A stretch of DNA of 64,000 nucleotides from Ectobacillus funiculus (GCF_004138295.1 NZ_SCFM01000014.1:93764-157763); one strand, 5' to 3'. Shown: positions 1 to 9,326, counted from the stretch's first letter. Made by a program: numbers and translations. Notes: generated by a model from the sequence alone, not told the origin.

Positions 1-24
1 CGGAATGTTTAAAAAATAAGCTGC

Positions 25-56
25 AAGAACCGGTTATGGTATGCCGGTTCTTTTTC
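25..56 (+). terminator. Rho-independent terminator of an upstream gene
   Basis: A 9-bp perfect stem (AAGAACCGG / CCGGTTCTT) is followed by a T-run. It must end a transcript that starts left of the window. The following 150 bases to ypsA hold no gene I can support. Confidence 0.8.
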
Positions 57-208
57 TATGAATTTAGAAGTCGCAGTCCTTTGAAATGGAGTTGAACAGC
101 ATGGGGGATAAACAGCTTTATTTGTGGAACAGCAGTTTCATGGTGAGATGCATGTTTTAGGAGCGCGCATATGCCTGCTTTTATGATATGCTACGAAAGG
201 GTGAGGTA

Positions 209-760
209 ATGCGCATTGTAACAGTGACAGGCTATAAACCATTTGAAATTGGAATATTCTCTGTGGATCATCCTGGTGTATTTTACATAAAAAAGGCTAT
301 CTCCAGACAATTGACTGCTTTCTTGGAGGAAGGCTTGGAGTGGGTGCTAATAAGTGGTCAGCTTGGCGTAGAGCTATGGACAGCTGAGGTTGTGTTTGAG
401 CTGCAAATGGAGTATCCGGATTTAAAGCTGGCAGTGTTTACCCCGTTTCTTGAACAGGAAGAAAAATGGAATGAAGCCAACAAGGAATACTACGAGTTTA
501 TTCTAGCACAAGCCGATCACGTTGATAGTATTACGAAACGGAAATACGAAAGCCCACAGCAATTTCGTTTGAAAAATCAGTTTTTAATTGAAAAAAGCGA
601 TGCTTTACTAGCTGTATACGATGAAGAAAAAGAAGGAAGTCCAAAATTTCTGAGTGAGTTGGCAAAAAGACGAGTGGAGCAGGGAGAATATGCATATTAC
701 TCGATAGGATTTGCTGATTTGCAGCTTTTAATGGAGGAGGAACAGTGGGACGGCGAGTAG
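209..760 (+). CDS. ypsA: YpsA, DUF1273 / SLOG-superfamily protein
   Basis: A cytosolic protein of about 183 aa. The N-terminal Rossmann-like opening ([13 protein letters not shown]) and the glycine-containing stretch [10 protein letters not shown] are typical of the YpsA branch of the SLOG fold, which is proposed to bind a nucleotide-derived ligand. In B. subtilis YpsA affects cell division and lies directly upstream of gpsB, the same arrangement as here. I chose the ATG at 209 because AAAGGGTGAGG lies just before it; an in-frame ATG at 188 has no such site. The biochemical function is not established for the family, so only the family assignment is firm. Confidence 0.9.
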   Translation: MRIVTVTGYKPFEIGIFSVDHPGVFYIKKAISRQLTAFLEEGLEWVLISGQLGVELWTAEVVFELQMEYPDLKLAVFTPFLEQEEKWNEANKEYYEFILAQADHVDSITKRKYESPQQFRLKNQFLIEKSDALLAVYDEEKEGSPKFLSELAKRRVEQGEYAYYSIGFADLQLLMEEEQWDGE

Positions 761-848
761 TCCATCTGTAGTTCATATTGACAAACTGCTATCTTTTGTG
801 GAAAAATTTAAGTGTTGAAAGTTATGGCAAAGATTTGAGGTGAAGGAA

Positions 849-1166
849 ATGTTTTCCGATAAACTAAAATTAACAGCAAAGGATATTTTAGAAAAAGAGT
901 TTAAAACGGGTCTTCGTGGTTATCAACAAGAGGAAGTTGATAAATTCTTAGATTTAATCATTAAGGATTATGAAACACTTCATAAGGAAATCGAAGCATT
1001 ACAACAGGAAAATACCCGCTTAAAACGAATGATGGATGAGCAAAAGATAAAGCAACCCACACCACCACCTGTGCAGCAGCCTGTTTATACAAGCGCAAAT
1101 ACGGATATTTTAAAGAGATTATCTAATTTGGAGAAGGCTGTATTTGGAAGTAAGCTATATGAATAA
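849..1166 (+). CDS. gpsB: Cell division and growth adaptor GpsB
   Basis: A 105-aa DivIVA-family coiled-coil protein. The N-terminal membrane-binding and partner-binding domain reads [19 protein letters not shown] and is followed by [15 protein letters not shown] and a heptad-rich segment to about residue 65. A proline-rich linker (PTPPPVQQP) leads to the C-terminal trimerisation segment [16 protein letters not shown]. In B. subtilis GpsB shuttles penicillin-binding protein PBP1 between septum and side wall. The ATG at 849 gives the family's usual MxxDKxKLTAKDI start and has AGGTGAAGGA upstream; the GTG at 840 is less likely. It lies between ypsA and rnpB as in B. subtilis. Confidence 0.95.
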   Translation: MFSDKLKLTAKDILEKEFKTGLRGYQQEEVDKFLDLIIKDYETLHKEIEALQQENTRLKRMMDEQKIKQPTPPPVQQPVYTSANTDILKRLSNLEKAVFGSKLYE

Positions 1167-1208
1167 ATGAGTGTTGGTATAACCTGTGGAAACTTATATA
1201 TAAAAATG

Positions 1209-1237
1209 TTGCATCATGCGTAGTTTTTTACTATACT
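1209..1237 (+). promoter_or_regulatory. Sigma-A promoter of rnpB
   Basis: TTGCAT (1209-1214), a 17-bp spacer and TATACT (1232-1237) place the start at about 1243-1245, exactly at the 5' end expected for RNase P RNA. Confidence 0.75.
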
Positions 1238-1242
1238 TAAGA

Positions 1243-1645
1243 GTATCATGACGTTTGGGTGATTGCTGCAATGTATGTTGTAGAGGAAAGTCCATGCTCG
1301 CACGACCTGAGATGGTCGTAGTGTTCGTGCTTAGCGAAGTCATAAGCTAAGGTAGTCTGAAAGGGCTAACGGCAGGGAAAGAACCTAAGTCCTGCGGGAT
1401 ATGGTTCAAATACCTTGAAAGTGCCACAGTGACGGAGTCCCGAAAGAAATGCCGGGAGTGGAACGCGGTAAACCCCACGAGCGAGAAACCCAAATTATGG
1501 TAGGGGCACCTTTTCCAAGGAAATGAACGAGGGGAAAGGACAGGCAATTTGTCTGTAGATAGATAATCGCCACCGGAGTACGAGGCGGGAGCCGCTTGCA
1601 GTACAATGGTACAGAACATGGCTTACAGAACGTTATGAACCAGTA
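1243..1645 (+). ncRNA. rnpB: RNase P RNA, B type
   Basis: This is the catalytic RNA of RNase P, which removes 5' leaders from precursor tRNAs. The diagnostic conserved blocks are all present in order: AGAGGAAAGTCCATGCTCGC near 1280, GTGCCACAGTGACG near 1422, GAACGCGGTAAACCCC near 1460, GAGCGAGAAACCCAAAT, GTAGATAGAT near 1553, GAGTACGAGG and ACAGAACGTTATGAAC at the 3' end. The 5' TCATGACG pairs with the 3' CGTTATGA to close helix P1. Its position between gpsB and ypsC matches B. subtilis. Ends are accurate to about 5 nt. Confidence 0.97.
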
Positions 1646-1658
1646 ACTTAAAGAGAAC

Positions 1659-1686
1659 AGCTCTCCTGTGTGAAGGGGAGCTTTTT
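1659..1686 (+). terminator. Terminator of rnpB
   Basis: Stem AGCTCTCC / GGGGAGCT with an 8-nt loop, followed by TTTTT, 15 nt beyond the mature RNA end. Confidence 0.8.
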
Positions 1687-1765
1687 GCTTGTACATAAAA
1701 CTGTATGACTTTCACACTAGCGAGTTAAAATGGTAAAGAAAGCTACTGTTGTTAGGAGAATGAAA

Positions 1766-2908
1766 ATGAGTAAATTAACACTGATTGCGACGGCGGCGAT
1801 GGGACTTGAAGCGCTTGTTGCAAAGGAAGTTCGAAACCTTGGCTATGAGTGTCAGGTTGATAACGGAAAAGTCATCTTTCAAGGGGACGAAGATGCGGTT
1901 TGTCGTGCAAATTTGTGGTTGCGAACTGCAGATCGGGTAAAAATTCAAGTTGGGGAATTTAAGGCTACTACATTTGATGAACTGTTCGAGAAAACAAAAG
2001 CACTGAATTGGGGACAGTATATACCGGAAAATGCGGAATTTCCTGTTATTGGAAAATCGGTGAAATCGAAATTATTTAGTGTTCCAGACTGCCAAAGCAT
2101 TGTCAAAAAAGCTGTGGTGGAGAAGTTGCGTAGTACATACAAACGTACAACATGGTTTGAAGAAACGGGGCCATTATATCGCATTGAAGTAGCGCTTTTG
2201 AAGGATATTGCAACAATTACGCTTGATACGAGCGGTGTTGGCCTTCATAAAAGAGGCTACCGTGTAGCACAAGGGGAGGCTCCGCTAAAGGAAACACTAG
2301 CAGCATCGCTTGTGATGCTGACAAACTGGAAGGCAGACCGTCCGTTCGTTGACCCGTTTTGCGGCTCCGGCACAATTGCGCTCGAGGCGGCTCTTATCGG
2401 TCAGAATATTGCACCAGGCTTTAACCGTGAATTTGCATCCGACGGTTGGGAGTGGGTTGGGAAGGACAGATGGCGCCGTGCTCGTGAAGAAGCTGAGGAT
2501 TTAGCGCGCTACGATCAGAAGCTCCATATTATTGGTTCTGATATTGATCACCGTATGGTGCAAATTGCAAAGGAAAATGCAGAAGAAATTGGTCTTACGG
2601 ACTTAGTTACATTTAAACAAATGCAGGTAAAAGATTTTACGACAAAAGAGGAATATGGATATGTTGTGACGAATCCTCCATATGGCGAGCGTTTAAGTGA
2701 AAAGCCGTTGGTTGAAAAGTTATATGCAGAAATGGGAAAAGTATTCCGAGGTATGGATACTTGGTCAATCTATGTGCTTACGAGTTATCCAGAGTTTGAA
2801 AAATGGTACGGAGCTGAAGCTTCCAAAAAAAGAAAGCTGTTTAACGGATTTATTCGAACAGACTATTATCAATATTTTGGCAAGAGACCGCCACGTCCGC
2901 AATTGTAA
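1766..2908 (+). CDS. ypsC: THUMP-domain class I RNA methyltransferase (YpsC/RlmL-N type)
   Basis: A 380-aa protein of the UPF0020 family. Residues 1-55 form an N-terminal ferredoxin-like region (LIATAAMGLEALVAKEV), followed by a THUMP RNA-binding domain to about 165. The SAM-dependent methyltransferase domain shows FVDPFCGSGTIALEAAL (motif I), GSDIDHRM and the catalytic TNPPYGERL. Its best-known relative is the N-terminal half of E. coli RlmL, which makes m2G2445 in 23S rRNA; substrate here is inferred. The ATG at 1766 is chosen because AGGAG (1754-1758) is 7 nt upstream. The gene follows rnpB and its terminator directly. Confidence 0.93.
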   Translation: MSKLTLIATAAMGLEALVAKEVRNLGYECQVDNGKVIFQGDEDAVCRANLWLRTADRVKIQVGEFKATTFDELFEKTKALNWGQYIPENAEFPVIGKSVKSKLFSVPDCQSIVKKAVVEKLRSTYKRTTWFEETGPLYRIEVALLKDIATITLDTSGVGLHKRGYRVAQGEAPLKETLAASLVMLTNWKADRPFVDPFCGSGTIALEAALIGQNIAPGFNREFASDGWEWVGKDRWRRAREEAEDLARYDQKLHIIGSDIDHRMVQIAKENAEEIGLTDLVTFKQMQVKDFTTKEEYGYVVTNPPYGERLSEKPLVEKLYAEMGKVFRGMDTWSIYVLTSYPEFEKWYGAEASKKRKLFNGFIRTDYYQYFGKRPPRPQL

Positions 2909-3007
2909 TAGGTAAAATCGGGCGAGCGCTGAAGCAAAATGAATAAAGATTCTTTAGAGCACATATACTGTTTATTATGTAAACTGTTCTAGAGGAGGGC
3001 TCAGAAG

Positions 3008-3196
3008 ATGACAGGGAACTTTCCTGAGTTTGACATTATTCAAAGAGCGATTCACCGGACGTACCATATGCTTGAAAATGATGAATCTGCTAGTATGGCG
3101 GTCGATGGCCTGCGGGTGGCACAGGAGCAATACTTGCTGGCGCTATCCCATAAAACATTAATTGATACGAATTATTTAAAAGCGATGATGGAGTAA
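3008..3196 (+). CDS. Small YptA-like protein of unknown function
   Basis: A 62-aa acidic soluble protein (MTGNFPEFDIIQRAIHRTYH...) with mostly helical character and no recognisable motif. GAGGAGGGC lies just upstream of its ATG, and a strong terminator begins at its stop codon, so it is a genuine monocistronic or last gene. Position between ypsC and ypvA matches yptA in B. subtilis, but I assign that name by place only. Function unknown. Confidence 0.75.
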   Translation: MTGNFPEFDIIQRAIHRTYHMLENDESASMAVDGLRVAQEQYLLALSHKTLIDTNYLKAMME

Positions 3197-3225
3197 AAAG
3201 TTTTCCTTTTCGGAAAACTTTTTAC
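3195..3225 (+). terminator. Terminator after the yptA-like gene
   Basis: A 12-bp stem (AAAAAGTTTTCC / GGAAAACTTTTT) with a short loop and T-run; the A/T-rich stem could also work on the other strand. Confidence 0.85.
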
Positions 3226-3256
3226 GTTTTTTGCAGTTATCGTGTGTTGGAGGAGA

Positions 3257-5200
3257 ATGATTTTGACGAGAGAAAAGCTGCCGTTTGAAGTAGGAAAGCA
3301 AGATAATTTTTATGACAAATTGAATGAATGGATTGGCGATGTGTTTTACGACATTTTGCCAGATGCTGGTTTTGAACTGCGTGATGAGCAGATTTTTATG
3401 GCGTTTCAGCTCGACCGTGCGTTTCGAGAGAAAAAGGTTATGTTTTCCGAAGCAGGAGTTGGAACGGGAAAAACAATTGTGTACTTGTTGTACGCGATTT
3501 GCTATGCACGTTATACAGGAAAACCAGCTATCATTGCCTGTGCGGACGAAACGTTAATCGAACAGCTTGTAAAAGAAGAGGGAGATATTGCAAAGCTTTC
3601 CCGCGCACTTGATCTGCAAATCGATGTTCGTCTTGCGAAATCAATGGATAATTATTTGTGCTTGAAAAAGCTAGACGATGTGATGAGCGGGGCGGCGTCC
3701 GAGGAAATTGAGGACTTATATTATGAACTGCCTGAATTTGTTTTTGATCATGGTACGCTGCAAAATTTTCATCATTATGGCGACCGCAAGGAATACCCGT
3801 CCTTAAGTGATGAACAATGGTCACAGATTTCCTGGGATTATTTTCAAGATTGCCTTGCGTGTGAGAAGCGTCATCGTTGTGGACAAACATTGTCTCGCGA
3901 GCATTACCGAAAAGCAGCGGATATTATTATTTGCTCACAAGACTTTTATATGGAGCATGTATGGACATACGATGCACGAAAGCGCGAGGGGCAGCTGCCG
4001 CTTTTGCCAGAAGGCAGCTGTGTTGTATTTGATGAAGGGCATTTGGTGGAATATGCAGCGCAAAAGGCGCTTACATATCGATTGAAGCAAAGTATGATGG
4101 AGGAATTGCTCTCTAGGCTGCTTCAAAATGATATTCGTGAAGAGTTTGCTCAGCTCATCGAAGATACGATTTGGCAGTCAGAGCAGTTTTTCTATGCAGT
4201 CAAAGATGCCGCAAGAGAAGTGCCAGGATCGGATCGGTTAGAAATCGCCATCACGAATGAGGTGCGAAAAGAGGGAGAACGGCTTTATCGAAAGGTGCAG
4301 GAAATTGGCGATGCGCTCGTCTTCGAGAGTGAATTGTATACAATTGAAGAATACGACTTAAAGATTGCGGACGAGCATCTCGATATTTTAGATCATTCCT
4401 TGAAGCTGTTTTTGCACGAAAGAAATGTGATTTCTTGGGCAGAAGCGGGAGATGGAATGCTCACGCTTGTCATTATGCCACGCGCTGTAGAAGAAGTGCT
4501 TCAGGAAAAGGTGTTCTCTAAACAAGTTCCGTTTATTTTTTCTTCTGCCACATTATCAGAAAATGGATCATTTTCGTTTATAGCAAGCAGTCTTGGAGTA
4601 CAGGATTATCTTTCGTTTTCAGTAGCATCGCCGTTTGATTATGAAGAGCAAATGAAGGTATATTTGCCAACGTATAATGCAGACGGATTGTTTGAGAAAA
4701 AGATTGCATATACACTCGAGGAAATTGAGAAGCTGCAAGGGCGCACTCTCGTTTTATTCCGAACCAAGCAAGAGCTTGCGGCATTTAAACAGCATATGCA
4801 GGGAGTAGATATGCAGATCCCGTTCTTATACGAAGGAGATCAAGAAATTAGCCGCCTTGTTTCACAATTTCAGAATGAAGAAGAAACAGTGCTTTGTGCC
4901 GTCCATTTATGGGAGGGTCTTGATATTCCAGGAGCCTCATTGTCACATGTTATTATTTGGTCGCTGCCGTTTCCTCCGAATGATCCAGTATTTGAAGCAA
5001 AGCGCAAGCATGCGTCTGACTCATTTGCGCAGGTGGACATGCCATACATGATTCTCCGCTTACGTCAAGGGATTGGCCGCTTGATTCGTACGAGCGAAGA
5101 CAATGGATGTGTTTCTATTTTCTTGACAGAAGATGAAAATCCAAAGGTGGCAGATGCTGTATTCAGCTCTTTACCAGTGCAAGGTGAAATCATTCGTTAA
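3257..5200 (+). CDS. ypvA: DinG/XPD-family ATP-dependent helicase (YpvA)
   Basis: A superfamily 2 DNA helicase of about 647 aa. Walker A is GVGTGKT within FSEAGVGTGKTIVYLL (residue ~70) and the Walker B box is VVFDEGHLVE. Four cysteines between motifs I and II (one in NYLCLKK and three in DCLACEKRHRCGQ) have the spacing of the iron-sulfur cluster of XPD/DinG helicases. The C-terminal motifs WEGLDIPG, QGIGRLIR are intact. A 5'-3' DNA unwinding role in repair is inferred from the family. GGAGGAGA abuts the ATG at 3257, and the in-frame TTG at 3263 has better spacing, so either may be used. The order ypvA-ypwA matches B. subtilis. Confidence 0.92.
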   Translation: MILTREKLPFEVGKQDNFYDKLNEWIGDVFYDILPDAGFELRDEQIFMAFQLDRAFREKKVMFSEAGVGTGKTIVYLLYAICYARYTGKPAIIACADETLIEQLVKEEGDIAKLSRALDLQIDVRLAKSMDNYLCLKKLDDVMSGAASEEIEDLYYELPEFVFDHGTLQNFHHYGDRKEYPSLSDEQWSQISWDYFQDCLACEKRHRCGQTLSREHYRKAADIIICSQDFYMEHVWTYDARKREGQLPLLPEGSCVVFDEGHLVEYAAQKALTYRLKQSMMEELLSRLLQNDIREEFAQLIEDTIWQSEQFFYAVKDAAREVPGSDRLEIAITNEVRKEGERLYRKVQEIGDALVFESELYTIEEYDLKIADEHLDILDHSLKLFLHERNVISWAEAGDGMLTLVIMPRAVEEVLQEKVFSKQVPFIFSSATLSENGSFSFIASSLGVQDYLSFSVASPFDYEEQMKVYLPTYNADGLFEKKIAYTLEEIEKLQGRTLVLFRTKQELAAFKQHMQGVDMQIPFLYEGDQEISRLVSQFQNEEETVLCAVHLWEGLDIPGASLSHVIIWSLPFPPNDPVFEAKRKHASDSFAQVDMPYMILRLRQGIGRLIRTSEDNGCVSIFLTEDENPKVADAVFSSLPVQGEIIR

Positions 5201-5237
5201 TCTTAATGCGTTAGTATGTTAGACAAGGAGGTTAGCT

Positions 5238-6755
5238 ATGACGGTGGTTACGTATGAAGCAGAGCTGAAATTTTTGGATTATGTAAAAAAGATGATGAAT
5301 TATGAAGAAGCGCTGAATGTGATGTTTTGGGATTTACGTACAGGAGCGCCAAAAGACGGTGTAGAGCAGCGTTCAGAGGTTATTAGTCAGCTATCAACTG
5401 ATGTATTCAATATGTCTGTATCTGACGAGATGGCGGGTTATTTGGAGAAGCTAGAACACTTGGCGGCAGAAGGGAAGCTTTCTGAAAAGACGCAAAAAAC
5501 AGTAGAAGAGTGCCGTAAAGAATATGATCGTAATACAAAAATCCCGGAAGCAGAATACACAGCGTATGTGAAGCTGCAAGCGAAGTCTGAGAGTATATGG
5601 GAAACGGCAAAGGCAGAGTCGAATTTCGAGATGTTCAGGCCGTATCTAGAGGAAATTGTCGCATATAAAAAGAAGTTCATCTCCTATTGGGGATATAAGG
5701 AAAATTGCTATAATGTACTCCTAGATATGTATGAGCCGGGGATGACTGTGGAAGTGCTGGATCGCGTATTTGGTGAACTGCGCGAGCGGATTGTACCACT
5801 TGTTAAGCAAATTGCCGCATCTGGTAAGCTGCTGAAAACGGAGCCGTTAACAAAGCATTTCCCAAAGGAGCAACAGCGCACCCTCAGTCTTGAACTGCTG
5901 CGGCAGCTCGATTATAACTTCGATGCAGGGCGCTTAGATGAAACGGTACATCCGTTTGCGATTACGCTAAACCCAGGTGATGTACGCATTACAACAAAAT
6001 ACGATGAGTCGGATTTTCGTACAGCTATCTTTGGAACCATCCATGAATGCGGCCATGCTGTGTATGAGCAAAATATTTCAAAGGATTTGATTGGCACACC
6101 GTTATGTGACGGAACATCTATGGGAATTCACGAATCACAATCGTTGTTCTTTGAGAACTTCATTGGTCGTAATAAACAGTTTTGGAAAAAGAATTACGAT
6201 GTTCTGAAGAAGCATGCAAGCGGGCAATTTGATGATGTATCGCTTGATGAGTTTTATGATGCAATTAACGAAGCGAAGCCATCGTTGATTCGGATTGAGG
6301 CGGATGAATTAACATATGTACTTCATGTAATGGTTCGGTATGAAATAGAAAAAGAGTTGTTTGACGGCAGCTTAGATGTGAAGGATTTACCGCGCGTTTG
6401 GAATGAAAAGATGGAAGAGTATCTAGGAATTCGTCCACAGAATGATGCGACGGGTGTTCTTCAGGATGTGCATTGGTCCGGCGGTGATTTCGGATACTTC
6501 CCGTCATATGCGCTTGGCTATATATATGCTGCGCAGCTTAAGCAGGCAATGCTGAAAGATATCCCAAACTTCGATCAATTGTTGCTCGATGGAAATATTG
6601 CACCTGTTCGCAGCTGGCTGACAGAGCATATTCATCGATATGGAAAACTCAAGAAGCCTCTTGAAATCTTACAGGATGTAACGGGTGAAGGATTGAATGC
6701 AGCCTATTTAGCGGCATATTTAGAAGACAAATATAAAAACATTTACAATATATGA
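5238..6755 (+). CDS. ypwA: M32-family metallocarboxypeptidase (Taq type)
   Basis: A 505-aa zinc carboxypeptidase, the usual length for family M32. The zinc site HECGH lies within TIHECGHAVYEQN (about residue 267), with the downstream glutamate in GIHESQSLFFEN. Conserved M32 blocks such as HPFAITLNPGDVRITT and the C-terminal SYALGYIYAAQ are present. It removes C-terminal residues from peptides in the cytosol. AAGGAGGTTAGCT gives a strong ribosome site for the ATG at 5238. Only 37 nt separate it from ypvA, so the two may be cotranscribed. Confidence 0.95.
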   Translation: MTVVTYEAELKFLDYVKKMMNYEEALNVMFWDLRTGAPKDGVEQRSEVISQLSTDVFNMSVSDEMAGYLEKLEHLAAEGKLSEKTQKTVEECRKEYDRNTKIPEAEYTAYVKLQAKSESIWETAKAESNFEMFRPYLEEIVAYKKKFISYWGYKENCYNVLLDMYEPGMTVEVLDRVFGELRERIVPLVKQIAASGKLLKTEPLTKHFPKEQQRTLSLELLRQLDYNFDAGRLDETVHPFAITLNPGDVRITTKYDESDFRTAIFGTIHECGHAVYEQNISKDLIGTPLCDGTSMGIHESQSLFFENFIGRNKQFWKKNYDVLKKHASGQFDDVSLDEFYDAINEAKPSLIRIEADELTYVLHVMVRYEIEKELFDGSLDVKDLPRVWNEKMEEYLGIRPQNDATGVLQDVHWSGGDFGYFPSYALGYIYAAQLKQAMLKDIPNFDQLLLDGNIAPVRSWLTEHIHRYGKLKKPLEILQDVTGEGLNAAYLAAYLEDKYKNIYNI

Positions 6756-6811
6756 TGCGAAAAAAGCTGGTAATACATTAAATATATAAAGGCCTTTAAA
6801 CGTTAAATTGA

Positions 6812-6860
6812 AAAGCCTGTATCTTATATGACTGAGTCATCATAGGTACAGGCTTTCTTC
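6812..6860. terminator. Bidirectional terminator between convergent genes
   Basis: AAAGCCTGTA pairs with TACAGGCTTT across a 26-nt loop; the T-run (TTTCTTCTTTT) serves ypwA and an A-run precedes the stem for the minus-strand transporter gene. Confidence 0.7.
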
Positions 6861-6882
6861 TTTTATTAGGTTAATGCACATG

Positions 6883-7650
6883 TTAATGAAGCTGATCATA
6901 AGTATTTTTTGCCAATAACAAAAAGGTTACTAAAATAAACAGTGCACGGACATAGCCGCTTCCTCGTTTAATCGCAAACTTCGAGCCGCAAATCGCACCA
7001 GCAATTTGTGCAAGCCCCATAGGTAAACCATAAGCGTAATTGATTTGCCCCAAATACATGAACATTAATAATGCGGCAATATTGCTGCCAAAGTTTAAAA
7101 ACTTCGCGTTCCCTGCAGCCTTTAAAAAATCAAAGCCGATCATTAAAAAGGCAAACATTAAAAATGAACCTGTTCCGGGACCTAGAAATCCATCATAGAA
7201 ACCAATAGCAAAGATTACAATCATAAAGATAATAAAGTGGCGGATGGATAATTTTTTATAGGTTGAAATGCTGCCCCAATCTTTCTTGAAAACGGTATAA
7301 ATTGCAACGGCAGCGAGCATGACAAGCATCAGTGGCTTTAGCACTTCAGGATTCATCAAATGAACGGTCCAAGCGCCAATCATTGAGCCGATAAAGACGA
7401 GTGGAAACAACCGATATATGGAGGTTAAATCGAGTTTGCCCGAACGATAAAACATAATGGTACTCGTTAAAGAGCCGAGTGTCCCCGCTAGTTTATTTGT
7501 TGCAACAGCTGTTGCTGGTGTCAGACCTGTAAATAACAATGCCGGCAATGCGATCAGCCCTCCTCCGCCGACAACGGAATCAATAAATGCTGCCAAAAAG
7601 CCAAAGACAATCAGAATAAGTAATAACGATGGATCCAATTCAGATAGCAT
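6883..7650 (-). CDS. TauE/SafE-family membrane exporter
   Basis: A 255-aa integral membrane protein with about eight hydrophobic segments. The opening IDSVVGGGGLIALPALL and the repeat half FYDGFLGPGTGSFLMFAF are the two signature blocks of the TauE/SafE (COG0730) family, which moves sulfonates, sulfite or related anions. Substrate is unknown. AAGAAGGG precedes the ATG at 7650. The gene is divergent from a TrmB-like regulator across a 113-bp gap that contains a long perfect inverted repeat, which suggests that the regulator controls the exporter. Confidence 0.85.
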   Translation of the reverse strand: MLSELDPSLLLILIVFGFLAAFIDSVVGGGGLIALPALLFTGLTPATAVATNKLAGTLGSLTSTIMFYRSGKLDLTSIYRLFPLVFIGSMIGAWTVHLMNPEVLKPLMLVMLAAVAIYTVFKKDWGSISTYKKLSIRHFIIFMIVIFAIGFYDGFLGPGTGSFLMFAFLMIGFDFLKAAGNAKFLNFGSNIAALLMFMYLGQINYAYGLPMGLAQIAGAICGSKFAIKRGSGYVRALFILVTFLLLAKNTYDQLH

Positions 7651-7664
7651 ATAATCAGCCCTTC

Positions 7665-7694
7665 TTTTAGTTACTACTTGAATAGTAACTAAAA
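7665..7694. promoter_or_regulatory. Candidate operator between exporter and TrmB-like regulator
   Basis: A perfect inverted repeat with 12-bp arms (TTTTAGTTACTA and TAGTAACTAAAA) and a 6-nt spacer. Inside it lies TACT-N8-AGTA, which resembles the TACT...AGTA half-sites described for archaeal TrmB proteins. It starts 15 bp upstream of the exporter start codon, a position suited to repression. Confidence 0.6.
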
Positions 7695-7763
7695 TATATA
7701 TTGTTGTAAATAGTTATCGTAATTTTGATATGATAAGGATAATTAACTAGAGGAGGGAGAACA

Positions 7764-8549
7764 TTGGAAAATATATTACAGCAGCTAAAAAAATTAGGAT
7801 TTAATGAATATGAAGCCAAATCCTATGTTTCTCTTGTTAAACAAGGAACAGTTACCGCCTACCAAGTTAGTAAGGATTCGGGCATTCCGCGAGCACGAAT
7901 TTACGATGTCTTAAGCAATCTTGTTGAAAAGGGGATTGTTCTGAAGGAAGAAATAGAAGATGGAACCAAGTATTCACCATTGCCTGTTGATATCTTTTTG
8001 AAGAAGGCTCAATCAGATTGGCAATCTAATTATGAAGCGATAAGTGACTCATTAAAACGGCTTGAAACAACTGAGAAAAAACCGGACAATCGTGTAATGA
8101 CGTTAAAGGATCGTGAAATGATTATTAGCTATTGTCAAGCATTACTCAAAAAAGCAAAAAAACGTGTTGTTATTTCGATGTGGGACGATATGTATGAAAT
8201 GCTGAGAGAGGATCTGCAGCAGACCGCTGCTCGTGTTACGGTACAAGGTATAACGCTTCATGTTGAAGATCCTGTTGCACATGTAGATGTGCATCGTATC
8301 ACCCCTTTTACTGAAACCCCTTCGAGTGAGCATTGGTTTATCCTGTCCATAGATGCGGAAGAGATGATTTATGGTCCCTCATTTAAAGAGCGCAGCATTG
8401 CCTTTTATACAGATGACCCGGTTCATATTTATTTACTGGAGGATTATGTATGGCATGATGTATTGGTGAATCGACTTGTCCGACGCAGCCAAGACAATTT
8501 AGAACAATGGATTACTGCGGAGCGGAGAGCCTTCTTTATGGAAGCGTAA
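7764..8549 (+). CDS. TrmB-family transcriptional regulator
   Basis: A 261-aa protein. Residues 1-75 form a winged helix (LKKLGFNEYEAKSYVSLVKQGTVTAYQVSKDSGIPRARIYDVLSNL...), the hallmark of TrmB regulators, with the typical NEYEAK and IPRARIYDVL words. The rest resembles the TrmB effector domain with a phospholipase-D-like fold (MTLKDREMIISYCQALL, RVVISMWDDMYEML). TrmB relatives often sense sugars or other metabolites; the ligand here is unknown. The start is TTG at 7764, with AGGAGG 7 nt upstream. The adjacent exporter and the intergenic palindrome suggest a local regulon. Confidence 0.85.
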   Translation: MENILQQLKKLGFNEYEAKSYVSLVKQGTVTAYQVSKDSGIPRARIYDVLSNLVEKGIVLKEEIEDGTKYSPLPVDIFLKKAQSDWQSNYEAISDSLKRLETTEKKPDNRVMTLKDREMIISYCQALLKKAKKRVVISMWDDMYEMLREDLQQTAARVTVQGITLHVEDPVAHVDVHRITPFTETPSSEHWFILSIDAEEMIYGPSFKERSIAFYTDDPVHIYLLEDYVWHDVLVNRLVRRSQDNLEQWITAERRAFFMEA

Positions 8550-8661
8550 AAAGCTCTGCAAACCAGAATAGTAAAAATCCATTAATGCTTAAGAAATAGT
8601 TCAAAGGTATTGTGCGTATTTTAGTAAGCTGCTTCGTTTAACCGGCAAGAAGGAAAGATAA

Positions 8662-8700
8662 GAAAATCCGAAAAAAACTTTACTTTTTGGATTTTGGATT
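8662..8700 (+). terminator. Possible A/T-rich terminator after the regulator
   Basis: AAAATCC and AAAAA pair with TTTTT and GGATTTT around a short loop. The stem is weak and there is no clean T-run. The rest of 8550-8800 is A/T-rich with no gene seen; AAATCGAACGAAT at 8726-8738 resembles one half of a PurR box, but no well-spaced partner was found. Confidence 0.35.
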
Positions 8701-8805
8701 AGGTGTTAAGTTGATTTTGGTTTTTAAATCGAACGAATCTAATTTTTTTTGTTTTATTGTACGTGTTTTTTTCGAAAATTCCTTTTCGAAAGTGGAAAAT
8801 ACATG

Positions 8806-8811
8806 TATAAT
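8806..8811 (+). promoter_or_regulatory. -10 element of the xpt leader transcript
   Basis: A consensus TATAAT, 30 bp upstream of the riboswitch aptamer. The -35 region (about 8783, TTTTCG) is weak. Confidence 0.5.
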
Positions 8812-8835
8812 TCGGTTATAAAACTACATAAATAA

Positions 8836-8908
8836 CGCTCGTATAATCGCAGAAATATGGTCTGTAAGTTTCTACCAAGTCACCGTGAATGACTTGACTA
8901 TGAGTGAG
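8836..8908 (+). promoter_or_regulatory. Purine riboswitch aptamer, guanine/hypoxanthine class
   Basis: All invariant parts of the purine aptamer are present: GTATAATCGC, ATATGG, the loop-2 segment, GTTTCTACC, CACCGTGAAT and GACTATG. P1 pairs CGCTCGTA with TATGAGTG. The base that pairs with the ligand (position 74 in xpt numbering) is C at 8898, within TTGACTATG, which specifies guanine or hypoxanthine rather than adenine. It precedes the xpt start codon by about 130 nt, as in B. subtilis xpt-pbuX. Confidence 0.95.
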
Positions 8909-8957
8909 GATGGTTAATAGACAACGTCTTATGGGTAAGTACACCGATCATTTACCG

Positions 8958-9010
8958 AAACTCCAAAAGCCTTCCCCTCACTTGTAGGTGGATGCTTTTG
9001 GAGTTTTTTA
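8958..9010 (+). terminator. Regulated terminator of the guanine riboswitch
   Basis: The 14-nt arm GAAACTCCAAAAGC pairs almost fully with GCTTTTGGAGTTTT, followed by T residues. The loop contains CCTCACTT, complementary to the 3' strand of P1 (GAGTGAGG, 8902-8909), so ligand-free RNA can form the alternative pairing. Confidence 0.85.
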
Positions 9011-9017
9011 TTTGTAG

Positions 9018-9326
<309 letters not shown>

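Noticed and set aside
1347..1696. Minus-strand frames across RNase P RNA
   Set aside because: They lie over a well-defined structured RNA and lack ribosome sites.
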